Shown here: positions 17,259 to 25,425 of the stretch, in pieces | Numbering within the stretch: position 1 is the stretch's first letter | How the letters are laid out: each line of letters opens with the position of its first letter | Assembly (NCBI GenBank): GCA_902585605.1 | Contig: CACIED010000009.1 | Span: 1 to 43,675, forward strand | DNA from: an uncultured Alphaproteobacteria bacterium | Lineage (GTDB): Bacteria > Pseudomonadota > Alphaproteobacteria > HIMB59 > GCA-002718135 | Reading direction: 5' to 3' | DNA length: 43,675 nt | Program-made: the position numbers and the translations under genes | Notes under the pieces: model-generated | What the model was told of the DNA's origin: nothing | What the model saw: the letters and a program-made list of their open reading frames with translations, nothing else | Databases searched by the model: none

Positions 17259-18622
17259 ATCGATACCTGCTTTAGTAATGTTTTTGCAAACTTATTTATT
17301 TTTGTTGAATTAGAACATTTAATTAAAATAATGTCATTATTATGCACTTTCTCTTCTAAAAATTGCATGATTTTATTCGTATTTTTAAAATAGATAAATT
17401 CATTATTTGGATTAAAAAATTTTTTTATAGATAATTCAAAGAATTCGCCACATAAAATTACAAATTTAAAAATAGTGTCATCTAATTGTTTTAGTAATTT
17501 ATAATGAATTTTATAAGAATTATTTCCTAATTCATTCATTGTTCCAAGTATTATTATTTTTTTATTATTCTTTATTTTTATATTTTTTAAGTATTGTATA
17601 CTTTGCATCATTGTATCTGGATTAGCATTATAAGATTCATCAATAATATTTATTTTTTTCTTATTTAAAGAAATTTTATGAACTAATCCCCTACCCTCAA
17701 CTGGTTTTAAAAACTTGAAACGATTTACAACTGATTTAATATTTAGAGAATTTTCATTATAAAATGCACAACAAAATAATAAGTTATTTAATCTATGCCT
17801 TACTATTGAATTAGTAATAATGTGAATTTGTTTTTTATTAATTGATAAAGTAACTTTATAAAATTTTTTAAAAGGATATATTTTTTTAATAAAATATTTT
17901 TTTGAAGAATTATCAATACGAATTATCTTAAGATTTTTTTCTTTTTTTGCCTTTGTAATTAAAATATTTTCATATTTAGATGAAACATTTAGATATAGGT
18001 TTTGTCTATTATTATTATATTTTGAAATAAATATATCAGCTTTTTCTTTAGCAATATTATTTTTGGTGTGGAAATTTTCAAGATGCGTAGATTGTATATT
18101 TGTAATAAATATCTCTGATGGTCTAACTAAATTACTAAGTAATTTTATTTCACCAAAATTGTTTGTTCCAATCTCAAAAATTGCAAAGTTTGACTTTAAG
18201 TTTAAATTTAGTAAAGATATTAATACACCTAACTGGTTATTATAACTTTTCTTTGAGTAAGAAATGTTATGATCTTTTTTTAAAAAAAATGCTAAAGTTT
18301 CTTTTAAAGTAGTTTTACCAGCACTGCCAGTTATACCTATTACTTTACCATTATATAAATCACGTTTTCTTTTTGCTATTTCTGAAAGATATTTATAAAT
18401 ATTATTTACATATATAATTTTTTTATTTTCTTTAAAATTTTTTTTGTCAGTTATACAAAATTTTGCACCTTTATTTATTGCTTCACTTATGAATTCATTT
18501 CCATGAAATCTTTTACCTTTTAAAGCAAGGAAAATATCACCAACTTTTATATCTTTACTTGATATTTGAATTTTATCTCTTTTAGATATTATATATTGCT
18601 CTAGTTTATTTAATTCATTCAT
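17255..18622 (-). CDS. murF: UDP-MurNAc-tripeptide--D-Ala-D-Ala ligase
   Basis: MurF adds the D-Ala-D-Ala dipeptide made by the Ddl encoded downstream. The 455-residue protein has VGDIFLALKGKRFHGN in the first domain, the P-loop GITGSAGKTTLKE (99-105 core), the IFEIGTNNFGEI block, TNIQSTHLENF, and IIDESYNANPDTM with the MurF-type DESYNANP motif. It shares one base with murE at its start, so it is read as part of the same transcript. Confidence 0.95.
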   Translation of the reverse strand: MNELNKLEQYIISKRDKIQISSKDIKVGDIFLALKGKRFHGNEFISEAINKGAKFCITDKKNFKENKKIIYVNNIYKYLSEIAKRKRDLYNGKVIGITGSAGKTTLKETLAFFLKKDHNISYSKKSYNNQLGVLISLLNLNLKSNFAIFEIGTNNFGEIKLLSNLVRPSEIFITNIQSTHLENFHTKNNIAKEKADIFISKYNNNRQNLYLNVSSKYENILITKAKKEKNLKIIRIDNSSKKYFIKKIYPFKKFYKVTLSINKKQIHIITNSIVRHRLNNLLFCCAFYNENSLNIKSVVNRFKFLKPVEGRGLVHKISLNKKKINIIDESYNANPDTMMQSIQYLKNIKIKNNKKIIILGTMNELGNNSYKIHYKLLKQLDDTIFKFVILCGEFFELSIKKFFNPNNEFIYFKNTNKIMQFLEEKVHNNDIILIKCSNSTKINKFAKTLLKQVSI

Positions 18623-20040
18623 TAATTTAATAATTGTTTCACAATTGTAAAATCATCAAACTTAATTGTTTTATTTTTTAAAACTTGGAATTTTTCGTGC
18701 CCTTTACCTGCTACTATTAAAATTTCATTCATTTTTAATTCTTTAATTGCTACTTTAATTGCTTTTCTTCTATCAGATACTTCAATAGCTCTAGAACAAT
18801 ACTTTAATATATTTTTCCTTATTTTGGATGGATTTTCATTTCTTGGATTATCATCCGTTATATAAATTTTACCTGCATATTTATTTGCAATTAGTGCCAT
18901 AGATTTTCTCTTACTTTTATCTCTATCGCCCCCACAACCAAATAAAATTGATGGTTTTATTTTATTGATTTTATAAGCAATTAATATTTTTTTTAATGCA
19001 TCTGGAGTATGTGCATAATCAATAATAATTTTTGAATTTTTTTTCTTATATTCAATTGTTTCTAATCGACCTGTGGGATTAGTAACTTTTGATAGTACTT
19101 TTACAATTTTATTTTGACTAATATTTAGTGCTAAACAACAAGCAATTGCACATTCTAAATTTTCAAATTCTATATTTGTTTTAAGTTTTAAATTTTCTAA
19201 TTTGTATTTTTTATCATTGATATTCAAATATAAAACATCTCTAATCTTTAAAAATTTAAAACTTTTATTTCCAAAATATTTTAATTGGACGTTTTTTTTT
19301 ATCAATTTTTTTTCCAATTCTGATGAGATTTTTAATCTTGAATTAATTATTGCAAATCCGTTATTTTCTAAATGATTAGTAAAAAGTTTAATTTTTGATT
19401 TTTTATAATTTGAGAATGTTTTATGGTAATCAAGATGATCTTTTGAAATATTTGTAATAGCTGCAATATTTATAGGATAATTTCTTAATCTGTTCTGTTC
19501 TAAAGCATGACTTGAAGCTTCAAAAATATAAATATTTTTTTCTCTTTTATTCGAAGATCCATATTTAAATAATTCTTCATAGGCGGGAGTCGTCAAATTT
19601 ATATCATTTATTTTTTTCCCATTTTTAAAATGACCTAAAGTACCAACCGTTGTATTATTATATTTTAGTGAATTAAGAATTTTTGAAATATACCAAACAA
19701 CTGATGTCTTTCCATTTGTACCTGTAACTGCTAGTGTTTTAAAGGGAAGATTATTATAAAGCTTATTTAATAATGTATAGGTCTCAAAATTAATATTAGA
19801 AACAACAAATTGAGGAATTTTTAAGTTATTAATATATTTATTCGAAATTATAGCAGGAGTTTTATTCTTAACTGCTTCATCTAAATAAATCTTTTTTACA
19901 CTTTTATTTTTGTCATAAACAAACAACGTTTTGTTATTAGTAAATTTTGAATTTGAGGTAATTGCTGAGAAATATTTATTTTTATTGAAGTAATAGGTTT
20001 TTTTTACACTAATAACTTTTGGTAAATTAGACAGTAGCAT
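18622..20040 (-). CDS. murE: UDP-MurNAc-L-Ala-D-Glu--meso-DAP ligase
   Basis: MurE adds the third stem residue. The 472-residue protein has the P-loop GTNGKTS at 107-113, FEASSHALEQNRL, TNISKDHLDYHK, and IIDYAHTPDALKK. The DNPR motif at about 397-400 marks meso-diaminopimelate rather than lysine specificity, so the peptidoglycan should be of the DAP type. The start codon lies inside the end of ftsI, with a 14-base overlap. Confidence 0.95.
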   Translation of the reverse strand: MLLSNLPKVISVKKTYYFNKNKYFSAITSNSKFTNNKTLFVYDKNKSVKKIYLDEAVKNKTPAIISNKYINNLKIPQFVVSNINFETYTLLNKLYNNLPFKTLAVTGTNGKTSVVWYISKILNSLKYNNTTVGTLGHFKNGKKINDINLTTPAYEELFKYGSSNKREKNIYIFEASSHALEQNRLRNYPINIAAITNISKDHLDYHKTFSNYKKSKIKLFTNHLENNGFAIINSRLKISSELEKKLIKKNVQLKYFGNKSFKFLKIRDVLYLNINDKKYKLENLKLKTNIEFENLECAIACCLALNISQNKIVKVLSKVTNPTGRLETIEYKKKNSKIIIDYAHTPDALKKILIAYKINKIKPSILFGCGGDRDKSKRKSMALIANKYAGKIYITDDNPRNENPSKIRKNILKYCSRAIEVSDRRKAIKVAIKELKMNEILIVAGKGHEKFQVLKNKTIKFDDFTIVKQLLN

Positions 20041-21676
20041 TTAATTTTCTATATAAAAAATTTGTGTCTACTTTTAGAAGATCATCGTTTTCATCTTTTG
20101 AAATATTAAATAGTCTTATAATATTAATAATAATATCTTTTACCAAGGGTGCATTTACTCTTGCTCCAGTCATTCTTTGTTTAGTGCCTGTTTCCTTTTT
20201 TGGATATTCAATAGCAGTGTAAATTACATATTGTGGATTATTTGTTGGGAATATACCAATAAAGGACGTTAAGTTTCTGTCCTTGTAATATCCACCATTT
20301 GGATTTAGTAATTCTGATGTTCCAGTTTTACCTCCTACAGAATAACCATCTACTTTTACTCTGGGACCAGTGTATTCTGTTTTGAGAACAACGGAATTTA
20401 ATAAATTAATAAAAAATTTAGATGATTCTTTATTATTAAAAATTTGTTTTTGTTCAAATTGTTTGTTAATTTGAAGTGTTGGAAAAACCTCATTCCCATT
20501 ATTCGCTAATGAAGCATAAGCTTTAACTAAATGAAGAGGAGTAATTGCAAATCCATGACCAAATCCTATAGTTGCTGTTTCTAACTTACCCCAGTTATTT
20601 TTGTTTCCTAAAGGAGCTGAACTTTCTTTATTTTCTATATTTATTTTTTTATTAAAACCTATTTTTTTAAAAAATTCTTTTTGATTTTTTTTTCCAATTC
20701 GAGTGGCAATCTGAGCAGTACCAATATTTGATGACTCAACAATTATTTTTTCAACATCATAAATACCGTTATCTTTATAATTATCATGATCACTTATATT
20801 TAAATATTTTTTTGTAACATCAAAAGTCATTTGAGGATCTATAATATCTAAATCAAATCCAATAGTTGCAGTTATTGGTTTGAAAGTTGATCCCATTTCA
20901 TAATTAGACTGAAAAACTCTATTCATTAAATTATTGTTATTATATGTGGATTTGTCCTCAGGATTATAATCAGGCAAGCTTACTGATGATAAGATTTGAC
21001 CACTAGGAATATCCAAAACTATAGCTAAACCGGATTCAGCTCTATAATAATTTATTGTTTTTAATAGATTTTCTCTAACCAACTGCTGTAAATTAGTATC
21101 AATACTAATAATTATATCTTGTGATTTTGATAGATCATTTTCAAAATACCTCTCAATTCCACTCTGTCCAATTTGATCAATATCCACATATCCAAGAATA
21201 TGTGACAAAGTATTCTTATAAGGATATATTCTTCTAAATTCCTTATGAGCTTGGATGTTTATTTCACCAAGATTGATTATTTCTTGATATTCAATTGGAG
21301 ATATATTTCTTTTTATCCAAACAAATTTATTTTTTGATAATAATTTTTTTTCTATTTTTTTTATATCTAAATCAAGAATTAATCCCAATTTATTGGCAAG
21401 TTCTTTTTTATTTTTTATCTTATTAGGATTAATTGATAAAGAGATACTTTCAATTGAAGTAGCAATTATCTTTCCATTCCTATCATAAATACTGCCCCTA
21501 ATATCTTTTTTTATATAATTAGTAGTATCATCATTCAGATCAGGAAAGAGCATTATTGACGAGATTCTATAAATAGAAATAAAATAGACAAATATAAAAA
21601 TCGTAATTGAAAAAAAAACTCTTCTATGAAGTAATTTTAAAGAATCACTATCAAATAATTTTAATTTACTTAACAT
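20027..21676 (-). CDS. ftsI: Septal peptidoglycan transpeptidase FtsI (PBP3)
   Basis: FtsI crosslinks septal peptidoglycan with FtsW. The 549-residue class B penicillin-binding protein has one N-terminal membrane helix (about 20-38) and a pedestal domain with RGSIYDRNG. The transpeptidase domain carries all three active-site motifs: STFK with nucleophile S263 and K266, SSN at 315-317, and KTGTSE with K450. YSVGGKTGTS and FIGIFPTNNPQYV are typical of the family. It is three bases from ftsL and overlaps murE by 14. Confidence 0.95.
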   Translation of the reverse strand: MLSKLKLFDSDSLKLLHRRVFFSITIFIFVYFISIYRISSIMLFPDLNDDTTNYIKKDIRGSIYDRNGKIIATSIESISLSINPNKIKNKKELANKLGLILDLDIKKIEKKLLSKNKFVWIKRNISPIEYQEIINLGEINIQAHKEFRRIYPYKNTLSHILGYVDIDQIGQSGIERYFENDLSKSQDIIISIDTNLQQLVRENLLKTINYYRAESGLAIVLDIPSGQILSSVSLPDYNPEDKSTYNNNNLMNRVFQSNYEMGSTFKPITATIGFDLDIIDPQMTFDVTKKYLNISDHDNYKDNGIYDVEKIIVESSNIGTAQIATRIGKKNQKEFFKKIGFNKKINIENKESSAPLGNKNNWGKLETATIGFGHGFAITPLHLVKAYASLANNGNEVFPTLQINKQFEQKQIFNNKESSKFFINLLNSVVLKTEYTGPRVKVDGYSVGGKTGTSELLNPNGGYYKDRNLTSFIGIFPTNNPQYVIYTAIEYPKKETGTKQRMTGARVNAPLVKDIIINIIRLFNISKDENDDLLKVDTNFLYRKLNATV

Positions 21677-21679
21677 TAA

Positions 21680-21994
21680 TTAATTATTTGAACTAACAAG
21701 CTTGATATTTTTATCTTGAAGTGCAAGTTCTTTCATTTTTACAATAAGAGGAACATTATTGTTTTGAGTTTCATAAAAATACAATTCATATAGTGTCTTT
21801 AAATATGAGCTATTTTGATGAGCAGCTAGTTCAATCTTATTGATTTTTAAGTTTTCTGAAATCTTAGAAATTTTCATTTTCAGATTAAGATTATTTTTTT
21901 CGATTTCTCTTGTATTGTTGGCAACAAAAATCATTAAAAAAACCAGTGTTAAATTAAGAATCAAAAAGAATATAATTGATTTAGTATACTTCAT
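21680..21994 (-). CDS. ftsL: FtsL-like cell division protein
   Basis: This 104-residue protein has a short cytoplasmic tail (MKYTKS), one membrane helix (about 7-25) and a coiled-coil-like periplasmic stretch (about 28-65) with heptad-spaced Ile/Leu. FtsL binds FtsB/FtsQ and activates FtsW-FtsI. The sequence is too short and diverged for a motif call. The position between rsmH and ftsI, the size and the topology support it. The gap to rsmH is two bases. Confidence 0.78.
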   Translation of the reverse strand: MKYTKSIIFFLILNLTLVFLMIFVANNTREIEKNNLNLKMKISKISENLKINKIELAAHQNSSYLKTLYELYFYETQNNNVPLIVKMKELALQDKNIKLVSSNN

Positions 21995-21996
21995 TA

Positions 21997-22935
21997 TTAA
22001 ATTTTCTGAGCTACCCGAAGTTTTGCTGATCTAGATCTGGGATTTTCTAAAATCTCAGAAGCTGATGGCAATATTGGTTTTTTGGTGATTATTTTAAGTT
22101 GAGTTGCCAGTTTATCAGGTAACTCCGGGTAGTGGCGGGAGGAACGCCATCGTTTACCACTATTGTGGTTAAAAAAATCTTTCACAATTCTATCTTCTAG
22201 ACTTTGGAAAGAAACTACTAAAATTAAACCATCTTTATTTAAAATTTTTAAAGTTTTTTCTAGACTTGTCTTTAGTTCACTTAACTCATCATTTACATAA
22301 ATTCTAATTGCCTGAAATGTTTTTGTGGCTGGATGAATCTTGTTTTTTAATTGATTCTTTTTTGGTAAACATTTTTTAATAATATTTGATAATTCTATCG
22401 TGTCACTTATAAATTTTATTTTTCTGTTTTTTACTATTTCTTTTGCAATAACTCTTGAATAACGTTCTTCTCCATATTGATAAATTATTTCAGCTAAATT
22501 TTTTTCTTCATAATTATTAATTATATCATAAGCATTTTTATCTGAAGCACCCATTCGCATATCAAGTGGTCCAGATTTATTGAATGAAAAACCTCTTTGT
22601 GCATTATCTATTTGATTTGAGCTTGTGCCGATATCAAAAAGAATTATGTCAAATTTTTTATCTTTAAACTTTGTATTACTTACTATTTCTTCAATTCTAC
22701 TAAATTTATCATTTATTAGAATAAAATTTGAAAATTTGGATTCTATTTCTTTTGCAAATATTTTTGAAATTGGATCCCTATCTATCGCTAACAACTGATT
22801 TACATTGAATTTTTCAAGAATAGTTTTTGAATACCCGCCACCACCAAAAGTTGCATCTATTACATTTATTGATTTTTTTAATGGTAGAAAGGATATTATT
22901 TCATTTATCATTACTGAATTATGTAAATTTTTCAT
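21997..22935 (-). CDS. rsmH: 16S rRNA (cytosine-1402 N4)-methyltransferase
   Basis: RsmH (MraW) methylates C1402 of 16S rRNA in the P site. The 312-residue protein opens with HNSVMINEIISFLP and has the SAM-binding VIDATFGGGGYSKTIL, LAIDRDP, and FDIILFDIGTSSNQID. The RGFSFNKSGPLDMRM block follows, then HPATKTFQAIRIYVNDEL, VVSFQSLEDRIVK and the C-terminal NPRSRSAKLRVAQK. All are characteristic of RsmH. It follows mraZ by one base. Confidence 0.96.
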   Translation of the reverse strand: MKNLHNSVMINEIISFLPLKKSINVIDATFGGGGYSKTILEKFNVNQLLAIDRDPISKIFAKEIESKFSNFILINDKFSRIEEIVSNTKFKDKKFDIILFDIGTSSNQIDNAQRGFSFNKSGPLDMRMGASDKNAYDIINNYEEKNLAEIIYQYGEERYSRVIAKEIVKNRKIKFISDTIELSNIIKKCLPKKNQLKNKIHPATKTFQAIRIYVNDELSELKTSLEKTLKILNKDGLILVVSFQSLEDRIVKDFFNHNSGKRWRSSRHYPELPDKLATQLKIITKKPILPSASEILENPRSRSAKLRVAQKI

Positions 22936-22936
22936 A

Positions 22937-23398
22937 TTATTTTTGTTGTGTTAACATCATTCGTAATGATTTTTTTTCTTTTAAAAGACGTCTTCTTGAA
23001 TCTTCAGTATTTTTTAAACCTTGTTTAGGTTCCCATATCTGAAAAAAATGCCCTTGACCAAAAAAAGCTGCCTCTGTTTTTATACCTGCATATAATTTTA
23101 ATTCTTCAGGTATTAAAAACCTTCCTTCTTTATCAACGTTAGTTGTGACTATTTCAGAAAATATTGATGTTGAGAAATCATCATAATCTTCCGAAAAAAA
23201 ATCTAAGTTATTAATTCTTTTTGCGATTTCTTTTAATCGTCCAACACCACATCCTTCAATAGATGGTGATTTAATAGATTTGTATAAAATAATTTCATTT
23301 TTGTTAGCTTTAGGAAGAACATTTCTAAAACTAGATGGGAGAGAAATTCTTCCCTTTTTATCAATTTTATTAAAATATTTTGATACAAATAAATCCAT
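22937..23398 (-). CDS. mraZ: Transcriptional regulator MraZ
   Basis: MraZ is an AbrB-fold ring-forming DNA-binding protein that represses its own dcw operon. The 153-residue protein has two SpoVT-AbrB-like halves: FNKIDKKGRISLPSSFR near the N-terminus and TTNVDKEGRFLIPEELK in the second, the latter followed by AAFFGQGHFFQIWEP. These carry the paired D-K-x-G-R motifs of the family. It is the first gene of the cluster. Four TGGG repeats at ten-base spacing lie 7-40 bases before its start, the form of a MraZ operator, which supports autoregulation. There is no Shine-Dalgarno. Confidence 0.95.
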   Translation of the reverse strand: MDLFVSKYFNKIDKKGRISLPSSFRNVLPKANKNEIILYKSIKSPSIEGCGVGRLKEIAKRINNLDFFSEDYDDFSTSIFSEIVTTNVDKEGRFLIPEELKLYAGIKTEAAFFGQGHFFQIWEPKQGLKNTEDSRRRLLKEKKSLRMMLTQQK

Positions 23399-23404
23399 TT
23401 AAAA

Positions 23405-23438
23405 TGGGTTATCATGGGATTATATGGGCGTCAATGGG
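23405..23438 (-). promoter_or_regulatory. mraZ: MraZ operator: four TGGG repeats at 10-base period
   Basis: TGGG occurs on the plus strand at 23405, 23415, 23425 and 23435, exactly ten bases apart, just upstream of mraZ. E. coli MraZ binds TGGGN direct repeats with five-base spacers, which is the same period. A TATAAT (minus strand 23424-23419) lies between the second and third repeats, with only a weak -35 (ATTCAT, 23447-23442). MraZ binding would therefore cover the -10 element. Confidence 0.8.
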
Positions 23439-23484
23439 TATATGAATTATTAATAAATGTTCTTTGTATGTTCTCAATATTTAA

Positions 23485-23819
23485 AGATGGTGCATAAGCC
23501 GGGTTCTGTAATTTATAAAAAATTGATGATCATTAATCTAGAACAAATGTTGCCATTTGTTTCAAGCAGTCTACCCGAATAACTCAGCTGGAACTGATTG
23601 CTATTCCTATTTGACCTTGCTCCAAAAAGGGTTTGCAATGCCTTTTTTGTTACCAAAAAAGCGGTAAGCTCTTACCTTACCATTTCACCCTTACCTTTGC
23701 AGGCGGTATATTTTCTGTTGCACTTTCCCTAAGCTTGCACTTGCCAGGTGTTACCTGGTTTTTTTTCCAGTGGAGCCCGGACTTTCCTCTTGATTACTCA
23801 AGCGATCATCGCACCATCT
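23485..23819 (-). ncRNA. rnpB: RNase P RNA (class A)
   Basis: This is the catalytic RNA of RNase P, which trims tRNA 5' leaders. Read on the minus strand, it has the conserved GAGGAAAGTCCGGGCTCC near the 5' end, AGGGTGAAATGGT in the middle, the GGTAGACTGCTTGA region, and ACAGAACCCGGCTTA near the 3' end. The terminal nine bases pair perfectly (AGATGGTGC with GCACCATCT), giving P1 and setting the ends near 23819 and 23485. The 335-base length is normal. The position between mraZ and an amidase, on the same strand, is seen in other alphaproteobacteria as I recall. Confidence 0.93.
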
Positions 23820-23825
23820 ATTTAC

Positions 23826-23853
23826 TTAGTAAATTTATTTAATTTTTCGTCAA
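23826..23853 (-). promoter_or_regulatory. Candidate rnpB promoter
   Basis: On the minus strand TTGACG (23853-23848) and TACTAA (23831-23826) are 16 bases apart. The predicted start, six bases on, falls exactly on the first base of the P1 helix. The -35 lies inside the last codons of the upstream amidase gene. Confidence 0.55.
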
Positions 23854-24585
23854 TAAAAAATTATACAAATGTTGAATTAAGATAAAATAAAATGATTTAC
23901 TTTTTTTATTATCTAGGTGATTCATGTGTCTAGTTTTATATGCAAAAATAAGTTTGTTATAATTCTTTCGGTTGCTGTAAACATTACGAATATCATATCC
24001 TATTAATGCTAAAGAAAATATAATTTTCTTTTTTTTAGATGTAAAATTATTTTTATAAAACCATTCTTCTATTATTCTGATCTTACTTTTTGTTATATTT
24101 TTTGAATCAAAAATAATTTTTGAGCCTAAAAATGACTCCCAGGGAAAATATTTACCTGGATCTTTTTTTCTATAAGGTGCTACATCTGAATGTGCAAGTA
24201 TATTTTTTTTAGTAATTTTATATTTTTTTTGTATTTTAATTATAAGTTTTTTAAGTGAAGACATCATTTTAATAGAAAATTTATTATTCTTTCCACGTGG
24301 ACTATAATCAAGCTCTATGCCTATTGATACAGAATTGATATCAGTATTATCTTGCCAGAATGCTTGCCCTGCATGCCATGCTCTAAATTTTTCATTTACA
24401 AGGTAATATATTTCCCCATCTTGAGATATTAGATAATGAGAGCTTACTTTCTTTTCCTTTTTAGTCAAAAATAAGATAGCTTCATTTAAATTTGGTAAAG
24501 CTGTATAATGAATAATAACAAGCTTAATTTTTGAATTGTTTCTTGAATTATAGTTTGGAGATTTATATTTGGTTATATATTTCAT
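23839..24585 (-). CDS. N-acetylmuramoyl-L-alanine amidase (AmiD/AmpD family)
   Basis: This family cuts the MurNAc-L-Ala bond of peptidoglycan or its fragments. The 248-residue protein has VIIHYTA with zinc ligand H26, SSHYLISQDGEIYYLV, WHAGQAFW, SIGIELD, and ILAHSDVAPYRKKDPG with zinc ligands H132 and D142. That is the PF01510 core over about residues 18-150. The remaining 100 residues include WFYKNNF and GYDIRNVYSN, as in AmiD. No signal peptide or lipobox is visible, so cytosolic recycling (AmpD-like) is as possible as an envelope role. It is divergent from bamD. Confidence 0.85.
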   Translation of the reverse strand: MKYITKYKSPNYNSRNNSKIKLVIIHYTALPNLNEAILFLTKKEKKVSSHYLISQDGEIYYLVNEKFRAWHAGQAFWQDNTDINSVSIGIELDYSPRGKNNKFSIKMMSSLKKLIIKIQKKYKITKKNILAHSDVAPYRKKDPGKYFPWESFLGSKIIFDSKNITKSKIRIIEEWFYKNNFTSKKKKIIFSLALIGYDIRNVYSNRKNYNKLIFAYKTRHMNHLDNKKSKSFYFILIQHLYNFLLTKN

Positions 24586-24618
24586 TCAAATTTTTAAATT
24601 AAAATATATAAATAAATT

Positions 24619-25425
24619 ATGATAAAAAATTTTGTCTGTCTAATACTATTATTTACTTCTGTCAGTTGTACAAATAGTAATACTAATTCTACAACTAGTG
24701 AGGCTGAAAAAGTATCAACTGATCCAGAAAACTTATATTTAGTAGCTAAGGCAAACTTTGATACGCAAAACTTTTCAATAGCAAGAGATCAATTTATAGA
24801 AATTAGAAAACTTTTCCCATTATCTAATGAGGCGATTCAATCAGAAATAATGATAGCTTTTATAGATTATGTAAAAATGGATTATGATAATGCAATTTTA
24901 AATTATAAAAAAATAATAAATAAATATCCTTCTCACAAAGACTTAGATTATATTTACTACATGGTAGCAATGTGTAATTATGAACAACTGCAGAATGAAG
25001 CTTTAGATGGATATTATAATGATTTAGCATTAAATGCTTTTGATCAAGTAATTAAAAGATTCCCTGAGAGTAAGTATGCAAAAGATAGTCAACAAAAAAT
25101 AATTTTAGTAAAATCAAATATAGCTGCTAAACACATGGATATAGGTAGATTTTATTTAAATAATAAGAAATACATTTCAGCATTGAATAGATTTAAAATA
25201 GTAGTTGATGAATTTTCAATAACGAAATTTACTCCAGAAGCTTTACACAGAATGGTTGAAGCTTATTACGAAATGGGAATGTATGATGAAAGCTATAATA
25301 CAGCTGCGTTACTAGGATACAATTATCCTAATAGTAAATGGTATAAATATAGTTATAATTTAGTAAAAAAGATTGAAGACGAAGAAACAATCTTAAAGAG
25401 AATTAGAAATTTTTTTGATGGGTAG
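24619..25425 (+). CDS. bamD: Outer membrane assembly lipoprotein BamD
   Basis: BamD is the TPR lipoprotein that works with BamA to insert beta-barrels in the outer membrane. The 268-residue protein has a lipoprotein signal ending in SVSC (Cys near residue 17), a low-complexity Ser/Thr/Asn linker, then TPR-type repeats. The latter include LYLVAKANFDTQNFSIARDQF, FPLSNEAIQSEIMIAF, YPSHKDLDYIYYMVAMC and FPESKYAKDSQQK, as in the BamD (ComL/YfiO) family. It is divergent from the amidase and overlaps ligA by eight bases. The bamD-ligA neighbourhood is common in alphaproteobacteria. Confidence 0.92.
   Translation: MIKNFVCLILLFTSVSCTNSNTNSTTSEAEKVSTDPENLYLVAKANFDTQNFSIARDQFIEIRKLFPLSNEAIQSEIMIAFIDYVKMDYDNAILNYKKIINKYPSHKDLDYIYYMVAMCNYEQLQNEALDGYYNDLALNAFDQVIKRFPESKYAKDSQQKIILVKSNIAAKHMDIGRFYLNNKKYISALNRFKIVVDEFSITKFTPEALHRMVEAYYEMGMYDESYNTAALLGYNYPNSKWYKYSYNLVKKIEDEETILKRIRNFFDG

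Noticed and set aside
17255..21676. Many A/T homopolymer runs in the mur ligase genes, looking like repeats or phase-variation tracts
   Set aside because: They follow from Lys/Phe/Asn codons in an AT-rich genome, occur throughout, and every reading frame is intact.
23633..23842. Plus-strand ORF of 69 codons between the amidase and mraZ
   Set aside because: It is antisense to conserved RNase P RNA and reflects the complement of its conserved segments.
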